Of a DNA stretch of 64,000 nucleotides, positions 1 to 9,144 are shown one piece after another. Position numbers and translations under genes: made by a program. The notes below the pieces were generated by a model that was given only the letters and a program-made list of their open reading frames with translations, had not been told where the DNA came from and did no database searches. Origin of the DNA: Roseospira marina (lineage in GTDB: Bacteria > Pseudomonadota > Alphaproteobacteria > Rhodospirillales > Rhodospirillaceae); the NCBI RefSeq assembly GCF_014197855.1, contig NZ_JACIGJ010000005.1, positions 62,001 to 126,000 of the forward strand, read 5' to 3'. Each line of letters opens with the position of its first letter. The stretch's first letter is position 1.

Positions 1-1259
1 TGCTCGGGCCGGGCAAGGGCACGAACGCCTGGGACCTCATCGACCGGGGTGGTGTCAGGGTGGTGCAGGAACTGGTGGCCGCCGCGAAGGGCGGCGGCGG
101 CTACGTGCGGTACGTGCGGCCTCAACTGGACCCGGAGTACCCGGTTTCGGAACGGCTGAGCTACGTTCTGCCCGTGCCCGAATGGGGGTGGTACATCGGG
201 GCGGGCGTGGCGATCGATGACATCAACGCCAACATTGCTCGAATGCGCGATGAGATCCGCGCGGATGCCTTGCGCAGTCTGGCAATCGGGAGCGCTCTGG
301 TCGTCATTCTGGCCGCCGCCAGCTATGCCATCGCCGTGCACAGCGCCCGGCGAATCGGGCACGACATCGGGACCCTGAAGGCGTTCCTGGCCGGGGACGG
401 CCGGCAAGCCACCGATCTGGATCCCACCACGATGCGCCACGCGGAAGCCTACCAGCTCGCCGTTGCGGTCCGGGGCATGGTGGCCCGGCGCGACGCGGCC
501 GAGGCGGCGCTGGAAGAGCAAACGCGCAAACTGGAGAAATCAAACGCTGAGCTGGAGCGATTCGCCTACGTCGCGTCCCACGATCTGCGGGAACCGCTGC
601 GCATTGTGTCGAGTTACGCGGGCTTGCTGCGACGGCGCTACCGCGGGCAACTCGACAGCGATGCCGATACCTTTATCGATTTCGTGACCGATGGGGCGCG
701 GCGCCTGCATGACATGATCGGCGACCTGCTCGAATACTCTCGGATCAAGCGGGCGGATTCCCCGTTCGAAGTGGTCGATCTCAATACCGTGCTCGCGCGG
801 GTGCTAAGCAACCTGAATGCCAGTATCCGGGAGGCTGACGTGATCGTCGACGTTGCCCCGAACCTCCCGATCGTGATGGGCCGGCCGGCGCTGTTGGTCA
901 GTCTGTTCCAGAACCTTGTGGAAAACGCGATCAAGTACCGGCATCCGGAGCGACCGGCCTCGGTTAAGGTTCACGGGACGGTGTCGGGCGATGAGGCCAC
1001 CATCGCCATCGCCGACAATGGCTTGGGCATTGACCCGGCGTTCCACGGTCGAATTTTCCAGATTTTTCAGCGCCTTCATCCGGCGCACACCTACCCCGGC
1101 ACCGGCGTCGGCCTGAGCATCTGCCAGGGCATCTGTGAAAGCCACGGCGGGCGGATCTGGCTGGAGTCCAAGGTCGGGGTCGGCACGACCTTCTTCGCGA
1201 CCCTGACCGTGGCGCGCGGCGGCAGTCCACCCGCACCGCTTCCTCCGGACTCCGCGTAA
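1..1259 (+). CDS. Cache-type sensor histidine kinase (5' truncated)
   Basis: This is the C-terminal part of a membrane sensor kinase cut by the left window edge; the frame is open from base 3. The first residues resemble the end of a periplasmic Cache_2-type domain. Counting from an in-frame GTG at 60, one membrane helix lies near residues 72-92, followed by a helical linker at 140-165. The HisKA box has the phospho-acceptor H174 in ASHDLREPL. The ATPase domain shows an N box (NLVENAIKY), G1 (DNGLGID) and G2 (GTGVGLSI), so the kinase core looks complete. By family knowledge it autophosphorylates and passes the phosphate to a response regulator, but none is present here. The ligand is unknown. 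The GTG is internal to the protein and is not taken as the true start. Confidence 0.9.
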   Translation, partial: LGPGKGTNAWDLIDRGGVRVVQELVAAAKGGGGYVRYVRPQLDPEYPVSERLSYVLPVPEWGWYIGAGVAIDDINANIARMRDEIRADALRSLAIGSALVVILAAASYAIAVHSARRIGHDIGTLKAFLAGDGRQATDLDPTTMRHAEAYQLAVAVRGMVARRDAAEAALEEQTRKLEKSNAELERFAYVASHDLREPLRIVSSYAGLLRRRYRGQLDSDADTFIDFVTDGARRLHDMIGDLLEYSRIKRADSPFEVVDLNTVLARVLSNLNASIREADVIVDVAPNLPIVMGRPALLVSLFQNLVENAIKYRHPERPASVKVHGTVSGDEATIAIADNGLGIDPAFHGRIFQIFQRLHPAHTYPGTGVGLSICQGICESHGGRIWLESKVGVGTTFFATLTVARGGSPPAPLPPDSA

Positions 1260-1283
1260 TACACCGGACCCCTTTCGGTCGAA

Positions 1284-1317
1284 ATCACGACCGGCCGCCG
1301 ATCACGACCGGCCGACG
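1284..1317. repeat. 17-bp tandem duplication
   Basis: Two adjacent 17-bp units (1284-1300 and 1301-1317) begin ATCACGACCGGCCG and differ at one base. They sit between the convergent histidine kinase and the type I secretion-associated gene. A small inverted repeat follows at 1326-1344 (CCCCGT/ACGGGG), which could help end transcription. Confidence 0.7.
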
Positions 1318-1376
1318 ATAAGGGGCCCCGTCAGGCCAACGGGGAACGGGGGGGGAGGGCCGGATCGGTCATGGCC

Positions 1377-3176
1377 TCAGGCGAACCCGAGGTCCTCCAG
1401 GCCCACCCCGGTGAGGGTCACGATGTTGTCCGCGTCGAACCGGAACTCCACGCCGTCGTAGGTCGCGATCACCTGATAGAAGGCCTGCGTTGCCGGCTCC
1501 CCGGTAATCGACAGCGTATCGTGAATCGGGTCGAACGTATCGACCTGGAGTAGCCCGCCGGCGTAGACGATGTCTTGTCCGCCAGCGCCCCCGACATCCG
1601 GCGTATCGCCGATCGGCGCGCCGTGCGTCGGGCGGGCGGCGGACTGGTAGATCAGAAGAAGCGCGTCCGTGGGTTCGATGGTATCCAGGGGGCCGGCACC
1701 GAACTCACAGGCTGGGGTGTCGTGCGTCCCGCCCCCGTCTGTCTCACTGGTCGCGTCGTTCAGCGCCAGTTGGTTTTCGGAGTCGGTCGGCGATTCGATC
1801 CACACGGTGATGCTGAAGGCTTCGGATCCGGCGGTGTTCCCCGCGTTGGCCACTGCGGTTGATCCGCCACCACCGTCGTCGCCCGCGCCGCTGCCGTCGC
1901 TCGGTGCCGTGGTGGCGGCGGAGGCCACGGTGGTGGCGCGGCCGGCGTTGCCCTGCGTTGACGTCCCGGATCCGGCGTCGCCGTCGTGGGCGCCATCCGC
2001 CGACGCTGCGTCCGAGGACGACCCGTCGCCGGTCGGATGCGGAGCCGAGGGCTCAGCGTTCCGGTCCCGGGATTCCGCCTTGAGCGCGACCAGAAACAGA
2101 TCGGCGTCCACCAAAGTGTCGGGGGCTCCCGGATCGCCGTCGGGATGGCCGTGGTGAGCGGCCGGCCCGTCGCCGACCGACCGGGCTGTCTGCACCGAGG
2201 CGGCCTCTCCGCCATCGGCGCGTGGCCCGGCGGACAGAGAGTCGAACGGACGCGGACTGTGGGTCGGGTCGTCGCGCCCCTGCGCGTGCGAGTCGTCAGC
2301 ACTGCCGGTTTGGTTCGCGGACTCGTCCCCCGATCCGTTCCCGGTGAGAGCGTGAGACAGCGTGGCCAGCATCGTCGTCCCGGAGCCATCCGCCCCCGAA
2401 CTGATGGGCGTGGCGGCGGCCACGACGATCGCCACGGCGGATGCCATGCCGGTGCTGTGCAGCATGAAGCCGCCTGTGCCGGCGTTCCCGCCCGCGGCGG
2501 ACTCGGACACCGCCAAGGATGTCAGGGTATCGGTAAGCTGGGCCCGGGCGTTTGGGGCCGACGACCGGGCATCCAGAGCGCCTTTCGTCGTCGGTCCGGT
2601 GGTGCTGCTGGATGTTCCCGAATCTCCGCTCTTTCGGCCATGCATGAGTGCGGTCGCGACGAACGCCGCCAGAACAATGCTCGGGTGCGTGAACAGCGTC
2701 GTGACATTGCTGCCCGATCCACTTTCGGCGTTGGTGTCCCGCGGGGTTAGCCGCTCGCCGAGGCCCATGCCCGTGGGAGCCGCCTCGTCGCGCCGGTATG
2801 CACGGCTGGACGGCCGCTCGGATGGGGCTTGGGGCTGCCCGAAGGCCAGCGGTTGGCTTGCCATGATCTTGTCGACGACATCGCGGAAATCCCGGCCATC
2901 CAGGACCACGCCCGCGTTCGCGCCGGCCGCGACGAATCGCCCGTCGATGCGGGCCAGATGCGCGATGACATCGCCTGTGTTTGGGTTTGCGAAAACGAAC
3001 CAGGGATCGCCTTCATCCGTCATGCCTGAATCGGTCTCGACCGTCAGGCCCGCACGGGCCAAAAGGTTCACGACCCGGGACAGTTCCGCCAACTCCTGGT
3101 TGGTCCAGGGGCCGTTCGGCGTGCGCGCCGTTCGGCTGCGCAGGAACTCCGGCATCGATACGAGCGAAGCGACCAT
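1377..3176 (-). CDS. Low-complexity protein with type I secretion-like C-terminus
   Basis: A 599-residue protein of unknown function. Residues 1-120 form a compact domain (helical start with WTNQELAEL, then a mixed region with DGRDFRDVVDKI). Two weakly hydrophobic stretches lie near 165-180 and 235-255. A long Ser/Thr/Gly/Asp/Ala-rich region follows to about 520. The last 71 residues contain one RTX-like nonapeptide (GGAGGQDIVYAGG, from residue 529) and end in a beta-rich tail (NIVTLTGVGLEDL). Tails of this kind are typical of type I secretion substrates, but the usual array of glycine-rich calcium repeats is absent. The gene lies downstream of an ABC exporter on the same strand, so secretion or surface display is inferred. 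The hydrophobic stretches could mean membrane association. The ATG is preceded by a GGAAAGGGA ribosome site. Confidence 0.6.
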   Translation of the reverse strand: MVASLVSMPEFLRSRTARTPNGPWTNQELAELSRVVNLLARAGLTVETDSGMTDEGDPWFVFANPNTGDVIAHLARIDGRFVAAGANAGVVLDGRDFRDVVDKIMASQPLAFGQPQAPSERPSSRAYRRDEAAPTGMGLGERLTPRDTNAESGSGSNVTTLFTHPSIVLAAFVATALMHGRKSGDSGTSSSTTGPTTKGALDARSSAPNARAQLTDTLTSLAVSESAAGGNAGTGGFMLHSTGMASAVAIVVAAATPISSGADGSGTTMLATLSHALTGNGSGDESANQTGSADDSHAQGRDDPTHSPRPFDSLSAGPRADGGEAASVQTARSVGDGPAAHHGHPDGDPGAPDTLVDADLFLVALKAESRDRNAEPSAPHPTGDGSSSDAASADGAHDGDAGSGTSTQGNAGRATTVASAATTAPSDGSGAGDDGGGGSTAVANAGNTAGSEAFSITVWIESPTDSENQLALNDATSETDGGGTHDTPACEFGAGPLDTIEPTDALLLIYQSAARPTHGAPIGDTPDVGGAGGQDIVYAGGLLQVDTFDPIHDTLSITGEPATQAFYQVIATYDGVEFRFDADNIVTLTGVGLEDLGFA

Positions 3177-3576
3177 GAGGTCACAATCCCTTTCCGATAT
3201 GGCCCATTCCGATATGGCCCATTCCGATATGGACCCTTACCGGTTCCCTCCACAGGGCCGGATCGACCCACATCCGAACCGGCGCGAAGACCCCACGGGG
3301 CCCCAATGGGCCACCGTCGCTTTGGATTGGGTCCATGCAGCCCGATCCTGATCCATAGGTCAACGCGCTCTGTCGGCGTGCGATCAGTCGGCCCGGTTCC
3401 CTGGGCGCCCGCGCCCCGTGGCCGCACGTTTGCGGTGTCTACGGAGGTGTCCGCAAGCACTTGCCTCCGTGTTAAAAAACCGGTTGACGGTACCCCAATC
3501 GCTCGCGCGTGCCAAGAAATGGTGCTCCCGTGAGTCCGTGGGGTGCCTTTCGGTGTGTCACGCTGGCCACACATCC
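3177..3576. other. 400-bp intergenic region upstream of the secreted-protein gene
   Basis: No credible gene is seen. It holds the 15-bp repeat array and an imperfect dyad at 3441-3470 (ACGGAGG...CCTCCGT around GCAAG-CA-CTTGC). A T-run on the minus strand near 3473-3480 follows a 4-bp stem (ACCG/CGGT), which could be a weak terminator for the upstream ABC gene. The dyad could be an operator for the downstream gene. Both roles are inference. Confidence 0.4.
3192..3236. repeat. 15-bp tandem repeat, three copies
   Basis: Units at 3192-3206 and 3207-3221 are identical (TTCCGATATGGCCCA), and a diverged third spans 3222-3236. The array begins 16 bases upstream of the ATG at 3176, in the presumed 5' leader of the gene. 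Confidence 0.8.
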
Positions 3577-5364
3577 TCACCGGTTCGGCCCGTCGCCCGG
3601 GGGGCTGTCCTTGGGCGGCGCGATGCGACCCCGGCCTTGCGCCGACCCGGCACCGCGCGCGAAGCGTGACAGAACGGAATCCCGTGGCCCCATCATTTCG
3701 ATCTGCCCCTCCCGCAGCACCAGCACGGAGTCCAGGGCTGTGAGCAGGGTTGGCTTCTGCGTGATCATGACGACCGTGCGTCCGTCCTCCCGCATGGTCT
3801 GAAGTGCCTTGGTAAGGGCCTGCTCGCCTTCCGTATCCTGGAACGCATTCGGTTCGTCGAGAACGATCAGCCGGGGATCGCCGTACAGGGCGCGGGCGAG
3901 CGCCACGCGCTGGCGTAGGCCAGCGGGCAGCACGTGCCCGTTCTCGCCAATATCGGTGTCGTACCCGTTCGGCAGGCGCAGCAGAACCTCATGGACGTGG
4001 GCGCGGCGGGCCGCCTCGATTACGCCCTCTGGATCCACGGGCCCCATGCGCGCGATGGTCTCTGCGACTGTGCCGTTGGTCAGGGCGATATCCTGGCTGA
4101 GGTAGCCGACGTGATGGCCGAGCTGGTCAGCGTTCCAGTTGGCCAGGTCGTTGCCGTCGAGTCGAACCGTGCCCTGCGCGGGCGACCAAAGCCCGACCAG
4201 GGTCCGGGCCAGCGCCGTCTTGCCGGCGCCGCTTGGGCCGATGATGCCAAGCGAGCCACCGGCTGCAAGCTCCAGCGACACGCCTTTCAAGACCACGTGA
4301 CGCGCACCGGGCGGCGCCACCATGACCTGCTGGACCGCGACTGCGCCGGTCGGCGGCGGCAGGGTCATACGCTCCGCCGGCGGTTTCGCCTGCTCGAACA
4401 GAGCGCGCAACCGGTCCCGAGCGCCGCGTGTGTGGACGAACGCCGGCCAGCCCGCCACCAGCGCCGTGAGGACGCCGAACGCGCGATCCGCGAGAAGGCC
4501 GACGGTGATGACCCCGGCCGCCGTCAGGTCGCTTTCGATGAAAAGCCACGCCGCCATCCCCAGAACGCCCATGGTTCCGAGGTGGCGCAGCAGCGTGGCG
4601 GTAATGTCCAGCAGCGCAAGGCGGTGGTGGATGGTGAGCAGCTCGCGCTGCGCGGTGTCGTAGGTCGTGCGCCACCGCCGGATGATCATCGGCGTCATGC
4701 CCATGGCGGCCAGGGTCGGGGCGTGCCGCAGGCGCTCCTCCAACTCGGTGTCGGCGAGGATGGCATGCGTCTGAGCGTCCCGGGCCCGGCGAATGGTCAG
4801 CGGGCGGGCCAGCACCGCAACGGCCACCAGAAGGAGGGTGACGATCGCGGCGACGAGGAGCACGGCGGGATGGAACAGCAGCACCAGGATCAGGAAGAGC
4901 ACCAGCCAGGGCAGTTCGGTGACCGCGCGCTGCGCCGGGCCGCACAGGGCGTCCCGGAGTGTCGCGACATCCGCCAGCGTCTGGCGCAGTCCTGGGCGGG
5001 GGCCATGCCGGTTCGCGTCGAACAGGATTTCGGCAATCGGTCCCGTCAGCCGGTGTTCCAGGACGGCCCCGGCGCGCCGAAGGACCACGCGCCGGACAAG
5101 ATCGAGCAGCGCCAACACCACCATTGCCCCGGCGGTGATGAGCATCAGCATGGTGAGCGTCGGGATCGACCGGCTGGTCAGCACCCGTTCGAAGATCTGA
5201 AACACGTAGATCGGTAGGACCATCATCAGGACGGTCGTGAACAGGCTGAAGGCGCCCGCCATCAGCACCTGCATACGAGCCGCCCCCAGCGCCGAGGTTA
5301 GTTCGTCGATGCGGGACGGCGCCCGCCCGCCGGATGATTTCGCCGGTCTGCTCGCCTCAGCCAA
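3577..5364 (-). CDS. Type I secretion-type ABC exporter, fused permease/ATPase
   Basis: A 595-residue half-transporter of the PrtD/HasD type. Membrane helices cluster between residues 30 and 310, followed by one nucleotide-binding domain. Walker A is GPSGAGKT (376-383), the Q-loop region is GYLSQDIALTNG (about 420-431) and Walker B is LIVLDEP (499-505). The ABC signature reads LPAGLRQR (479-486) rather than LSGGQRQR, an unusual substitution of the Ser-Gly-Gly core. By family knowledge such proteins pair with a HlyD-type adaptor and a TolC-type outer channel; neither is in the window. The gene directly precedes the candidate substrate gene. No ATG lies at the N-terminus; a TTG at 5364 with GAGGA seven bases upstream is the best start. 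Confidence 0.85.
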   Translation of the reverse strand: MAEASRPAKSSGGRAPSRIDELTSALGAARMQVLMAGAFSLFTTVLMMVLPIYVFQIFERVLTSRSIPTLTMLMLITAGAMVVLALLDLVRRVVLRRAGAVLEHRLTGPIAEILFDANRHGPRPGLRQTLADVATLRDALCGPAQRAVTELPWLVLFLILVLLFHPAVLLVAAIVTLLLVAVAVLARPLTIRRARDAQTHAILADTELEERLRHAPTLAAMGMTPMIIRRWRTTYDTAQRELLTIHHRLALLDITATLLRHLGTMGVLGMAAWLFIESDLTAAGVITVGLLADRAFGVLTALVAGWPAFVHTRGARDRLRALFEQAKPPAERMTLPPPTGAVAVQQVMVAPPGARHVVLKGVSLELAAGGSLGIIGPSGAGKTALARTLVGLWSPAQGTVRLDGNDLANWNADQLGHHVGYLSQDIALTNGTVAETIARMGPVDPEGVIEAARRAHVHEVLLRLPNGYDTDIGENGHVLPAGLRQRVALARALYGDPRLIVLDEPNAFQDTEGEQALTKALQTMREDGRTVVMITQKPTLLTALDSVLVLREGQIEMMGPRDSVLSRFARGAGSAQGRGRIAPPKDSPPGDGPNR

Positions 5365-5465
5365 GGCCCGTCCTCACATGTGTTCGCCGGACATCGGGTC
5401 GCCGTCGCTCGGCGGGTCCGGCCGAAAGGGGCTGTCCGGCGCCATCGGGCGTCCGGCGCGGTATC

Positions 5466-6338
5466 TCACGCGCCATCGGTCGCCATCTGGCGCAAATAGC
5501 GCCCATAATCGGTCTTTTCCAGAGCGTGCCCCAGGCGGTCCAACTGCTCCGCGTCGATGAACCCCATCCGGAACGCAACCTCTTCCGGCGCGGCGATCTT
5601 CAGGCCCTGCCGCCGGTCGATCGTGCGCACATAGTTGCCGGCGTCGAGCAGGCTTTCATGGGTGCCGGTGTCGAACCACGCATACCCCCGCCCCATGCGT
5701 TCGACCGCAAGCGAGCCGTCGTTCAGATAGAACGCGTTGACGTCGGTGATTTCCAGTTCTCCGCGTGGGCTCGGCCGGATGTTTTCGGCCACCTCCACGA
5801 CGCGGTCGTCATAGAAGTACAGGCCCGTGACCGCCCAGTTGGAGCGCGCCTGCGGCGGCTTTTCCTCGATCGACGTGGCCCGGCCGTCGGCGTCGAAGGC
5901 GACGACCCCGTACCGCTGCGGATCCGGGACGTGATAGGCGAACACCGTGGCCCCCCGCTCGCGGCTCACGGCGGCGCGCAGCTGGTCGGTCAGGCCGTGG
6001 CCGTAGAAGATGTTGTCCCCGAGGATCAGGGCGCAGGGGCTGCCGTTCAGGAACTCCCGCCCGATCAGGAATGCTTGGGCGAGCCCCTCGGGGCGTGGCT
6101 GTTGGGCGTATTGGATCGAAATGCCCCAGTCCGCGCCGTCGCCCAACAGGGTCTCGAACATCGGGGCGTCATGCGGCGTGGTAATCACGAGGATCTCACG
6201 GATTCCGGCCAGCATCAGAACCGACAGCGGGTAGTAGATCATCGGCTTGTCGTACACCGGCAGAAGTTGCTTCGACACCGCCCGGGTCAGGGGGTGGAGG
6301 CGGGTGCCGGAGCCGCCGGCCAGGATGATGCCCTTCAT
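5466..6338 (-). CDS. rmlA: Glucose-1-phosphate thymidylyltransferase
   Basis: A 290-residue nucleotidyltransferase, the normal length for RmlA/RfbA. It makes dTDP-glucose from dTTP and glucose-1-phosphate, the first step to dTDP-rhamnose for surface polysaccharide. The N-terminal nucleotide-binding motif is GGSGTRL (8-14), followed by [18 protein letters not shown] and, mid-protein, the [11 protein letters not shown] motif. All are characteristic of this family rather than of GalU. A GAGGAGC ribosome site precedes the ATG. The other rml genes are not present, so the pathway is split. It sits just upstream of the type I exporter on the same strand with a gap of about 100 bases. Confidence 0.95.
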   Translation of the reverse strand: MKGIILAGGSGTRLHPLTRAVSKQLLPVYDKPMIYYPLSVLMLAGIREILVITTPHDAPMFETLLGDGADWGISIQYAQQPRPEGLAQAFLIGREFLNGSPCALILGDNIFYGHGLTDQLRAAVSRERGATVFAYHVPDPQRYGVVAFDADGRATSIEEKPPQARSNWAVTGLYFYDDRVVEVAENIRPSPRGELEITDVNAFYLNDGSLAVERMGRGYAWFDTGTHESLLDAGNYVRTIDRRQGLKIAAPEEVAFRMGFIDAEQLDRLGHALEKTDYGRYLRQMATDGA

Positions 6339-6648
6339 GACGCTCCTCGAACAACAACACGATCACGCCCGTGGCGGGGCTCGCCGACGGCGTTCGGATG
6401 GCGGAGACAACGGAGCCCCCGGCGCGCGGCACTGTTTCCGATCCCGCGTCGGAACGCAAGTCCCGGGCCGGTGTCGCTGCGTGGGTGCCGCCTCGGCGCA
6501 AAGGCGCGGCGAGCGGTGTCGGCGCGACGGCGCCCTGGGCCAGGCCCTTGTCCCGGCATCGGCTCCCGGGTCATGATGGTGTGGGCTGATCGTCTCCGTT
6601 TCGGGCTGGACGCATGGTCATCCTGGGACCCACGAACGGAAGGCCGCT
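6339..6648. other. 310-bp divergent intergenic region
   Basis: This lies between rmlA (leftward) and the hypothetical gene at 6649 (rightward). I see the two ribosome sites but no gene, repeat or convincing promoter; it must hold the promoters of both genes. Confidence 0.4.
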
Positions 6649-7683
6649 ATGGCGGGAGACATCGAAACCGTCAGTGTCCACGACTGGCTCGCGCTGATGA
6701 AAGCGGTCGCCAAGGGGCCACCGGAGGCCCAGGCGGCCCTGGCCCGCGTAATGCTTCGGCACGGTGTGGATCCGGCGGGGCTTGCGCGGCGGGCCGCCGT
6801 GGCGTCAACGCCCGTTCGATCGGCGTTCGGCCGCCGGGCCCTGGGGGATGTGGGCGCGGCGGCGCCGCCGCCGGTGGCGCCGACGGTGCCAACCGATGGG
6901 GTTGAGGTCGTAACCCGTGCTCCGGAGTCGCGGTCATCGGCCTCGGACGCCCTTCGGGACGCTCTGCCCGATCATCCGGCGGATCCCCCCACAGGCTCCC
7001 CCTCCGATGCCCATGAGACCGCTGCGTCGCGGGGCGACGGGCCGGCCGCCGGCGCCGCGCCGCAGGATGACGGTGCCGGCGACGAGCCAGAGCGCCTCGG
7101 ACCTGTGCGGGGCGAGGAGCTCGATTTCGATGCCTTGACCCGTGACGACGACGATGCCCGCTGGGAACTGGTTGGCCCCATGGTCGATCTGGTGGCGGCG
7201 GCGCGCATGGCGGGCCTCGACGCCAACGCGGTTCGCCTCACCCTGGATGACGTCGATCCCGAGGCGACGATTGTGCACCCGTCGCCGTTCTGTCCCGATC
7301 CGGTGGTCTTTCTGGGGGTGCTGGCCGTCTTGGCGCGAACGACGCCGCACGTGCGCCTATATCGTGTGCGGCGCCGCGGTGATGGGCCGGCCTCGATCCT
7401 GGTCCGGGTGTTTCCGCATCCCGAGGAGGAAACCCTGGCTCTTCTCGATGCCTTTCACCCGGATGTGGCCGACCGGGTGCGGGACGCGAGCCTCATGGTG
7501 GCCGATGCGCTGGCCCACCTGGACGGGCAGACGCGCGCCCACGACCGGGCCGGTCTGAATGCGGATGGGCCGAACGGGGACGCCGCAGCATGGCCCGAGG
7601 CCGGCCCGATGGGGCCGGCGGGCCACGACGATGACATGCTGGATTTCGGGCCGGGTGGCGGTCCGTCGAGGGCGCGTCCTTAA
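6649..7683 (+). CDS. Hypothetical acidic protein with Pro/Ala linker
   Basis: I do not recognise this 344-residue protein. Residues 1-60 look helical (VHDWLALMKAVAKG, then a VMLRHGVDPAGLARRA segment). Residues 60-150 are a low-complexity Pro/Ala/Asp linker. Residues 155-295 look globular, with alternating hydrophobic strands and helices (FLGVLAVLARTTPHVRLYRV). The tail is Gly/Asp-rich. There is no signal peptide or membrane helix, so it is probably cytoplasmic. GGAAGG lies six bases before the ATG. It stands alone on its strand, convergent with accC and separated from it by a strong hairpin. Codon use matches its neighbours, so it looks like a real gene. Confidence 0.7.
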   Translation: MAGDIETVSVHDWLALMKAVAKGPPEAQAALARVMLRHGVDPAGLARRAAVASTPVRSAFGRRALGDVGAAAPPPVAPTVPTDGVEVVTRAPESRSSASDALRDALPDHPADPPTGSPSDAHETAASRGDGPAAGAAPQDDGAGDEPERLGPVRGEELDFDALTRDDDDARWELVGPMVDLVAAARMAGLDANAVRLTLDDVDPEATIVHPSPFCPDPVVFLGVLAVLARTTPHVRLYRVRRRGDGPASILVRVFPHPEEETLALLDAFHPDVADRVRDASLMVADALAHLDGQTRAHDRAGLNADGPNGDAAAWPEAGPMGPAGHDDDMLDFGPGGGPSRARP

Positions 7684-7692
7684 ACCCGAACG

Positions 7693-7722
7693 GCGATGGA
7701 CCGGACTCGTCCGGTCCATCGC
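7693..7722. terminator. Perfect 13-bp hairpin between convergent genes
   Basis: Arms 7693-7705 and 7710-7722 (GCGATGGACCGGA and its exact complement) enclose a CTCG tetraloop. It lies between the stops of the hypothetical gene (+) and accC (-). No long T-run follows on either side, so it is a probable bidirectional terminator or 3' stabiliser. Confidence 0.65.
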
Positions 7723-7758
7723 TGACGCGATCTCTTCCAGATCCCCCGGGAGGGTGCC

Positions 7759-9135
7759 CTAAGAGGTGGTGACAAAGCTCTCCAGCCAGCGGATGTCGTA
7801 GTCGCCCGTGATGAAGGCCTCCGCCTCCATCAGCCGCTGGTGCAGGGGAATCGTGGTCTCGACACCCTCGATCACGTATTCGCCCAGGGCTCGGCGCAGG
7901 CGCATCAGGCATTCGTTCCGGTTCGCGCCATGCACCACCAGCTTGGCGATCATGCTGTCGTAGTGCGGCGGCACCTTCAGGCCGGTGTACAGGCCCGATT
8001 CGACGCGGATGCCCATGCCGCCGGGCGCGTGATAGCGGCCGATGGTGCCCGGCGACGGCGCGAAGGTGACCGGGTTTTCCGCGTTGATGCGGCACTCGAT
8101 GGCGTGGCCGTGGAAGCGGATGTCTTCCTGCGTGTAGCCCAGGGTCTCGCCCTGCGCGACGCGGATCTGTTCCTTCACCAGGTCCAGCGTGGTGATCATC
8201 TCGGTGACGGGATGTTCGACCTGCAGGCGGGTGTTCATCTCCATGAAGTAGAACTGGCCGTCCTCGTAGAGGAACTCCATGGTGCCCGCGTTGTGGTAGC
8301 CCAGCGTCGCCGCCGCCCGGCAGGCGATGCCGCCGATCCGGGCGCGTTCCTCGGCGCTCAGGACCGGGGAAGGCGCTTCCTCCAGCACCTTCTGATGCTT
8401 GCGCTGAAGTGAGCAATCGCGCTCGCCCAGGTGCACCACGGTGCCGTGGGTGTCGGCCAGAACCTGAACCTCGATATGGCGCGGCCGGGCCAGGTACTTC
8501 TCCATGTACACTTCGCCGTTGCCGAACGCCGCCGTCGCTTCGGCGCGCGCGGTCTGCCACGCCTCGACCACCGTATCGGCCGACTCGGCCACCTTCATGC
8601 CGCGTCCGCCACCGCCGGCGGCGGCCTTGATGAGCACGGGATAGCCGATCTCCGCCCCCAGCGCGCGGGCCTCTTCGGCCGTGGCGACCCCGCCCGGAGA
8701 CCCGGGCACGCAGGGCAGCCCCGCCTCGGTCGCGGCCTTCTTGGCGGCGATCTTGTCGCCCATCATGCGGATCAGGCGCGCGGGCGGACCGATGAAGGCG
8801 ATGTTGTGGTCGTGCACCATCTCGGCGAAGTCGGCGTTCTCGGACAGGAAGCCATAGCCGGGGTGCACTGCGTCGCTGCCGGTGATGGTCGCAGCGGCGA
8901 GGATGGCGGCCTTGTTCAGGTAGCTGTCGCGGGCGGACGCCGGTCCGATACAGACCGATTCGTCGGCCAGCCGGACGTGCATGGCTTCGGCGTCGGCCGT
9001 GGAATGGACCGCGACCGTGCGGATGCCCATTTCCCGGCAGGCGCGCAGGATGCGCAGGGCGATTTCGCCGCGGTTGGCGATCAGCACCTTCTCGAAGGTG
9101 ATGGGGGCGCGCTCGGGCGCCGGGATCGAGGACAT
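7759..9135 (-). CDS. accC: Acetyl-CoA carboxylase, biotin carboxylase subunit
   Basis: An ATP-grasp enzyme that carboxylates biotin on AccB, the first half-reaction of malonyl-CoA synthesis for fatty acids. Family landmarks are intact: the N-terminal KVLIANRGEIALRI, the glycine-rich lid loop AAAGGGGRGMK, KHQKVLEEAPSP, and the catalytic EMNTRLQVEHPVTE. The length (458 residues) is normal. The ATG at 9135 is chosen because AAGGGG lies five bases upstream; a GTG at 9141 is the alternative. It follows accB by about ten bases and is surely co-transcribed with aroQ and accB. Confidence 0.97.
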   Translation of the reverse strand: MSSIPAPERAPITFEKVLIANRGEIALRILRACREMGIRTVAVHSTADAEAMHVRLADESVCIGPASARDSYLNKAAILAAATITGSDAVHPGYGFLSENADFAEMVHDHNIAFIGPPARLIRMMGDKIAAKKAATEAGLPCVPGSPGGVATAEEARALGAEIGYPVLIKAAAGGGGRGMKVAESADTVVEAWQTARAEATAAFGNGEVYMEKYLARPRHIEVQVLADTHGTVVHLGERDCSLQRKHQKVLEEAPSPVLSAEERARIGGIACRAAATLGYHNAGTMEFLYEDGQFYFMEMNTRLQVEHPVTEMITTLDLVKEQIRVAQGETLGYTQEDIRFHGHAIECRINAENPVTFAPSPGTIGRYHAPGGMGIRVESGLYTGLKVPPHYDSMIAKLVVHGANRNECLMRLRRALGEYVIEGVETTIPLHQRLMEAEAFITGDYDIRWLESFVTTS

Positions 9136-9144
9136 CGGCACCCC

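Noticed and set aside
3192-3236. CRISPR array from the short repeats
   Set aside because: The units are directly adjacent without spacers, and no cas genes are present.
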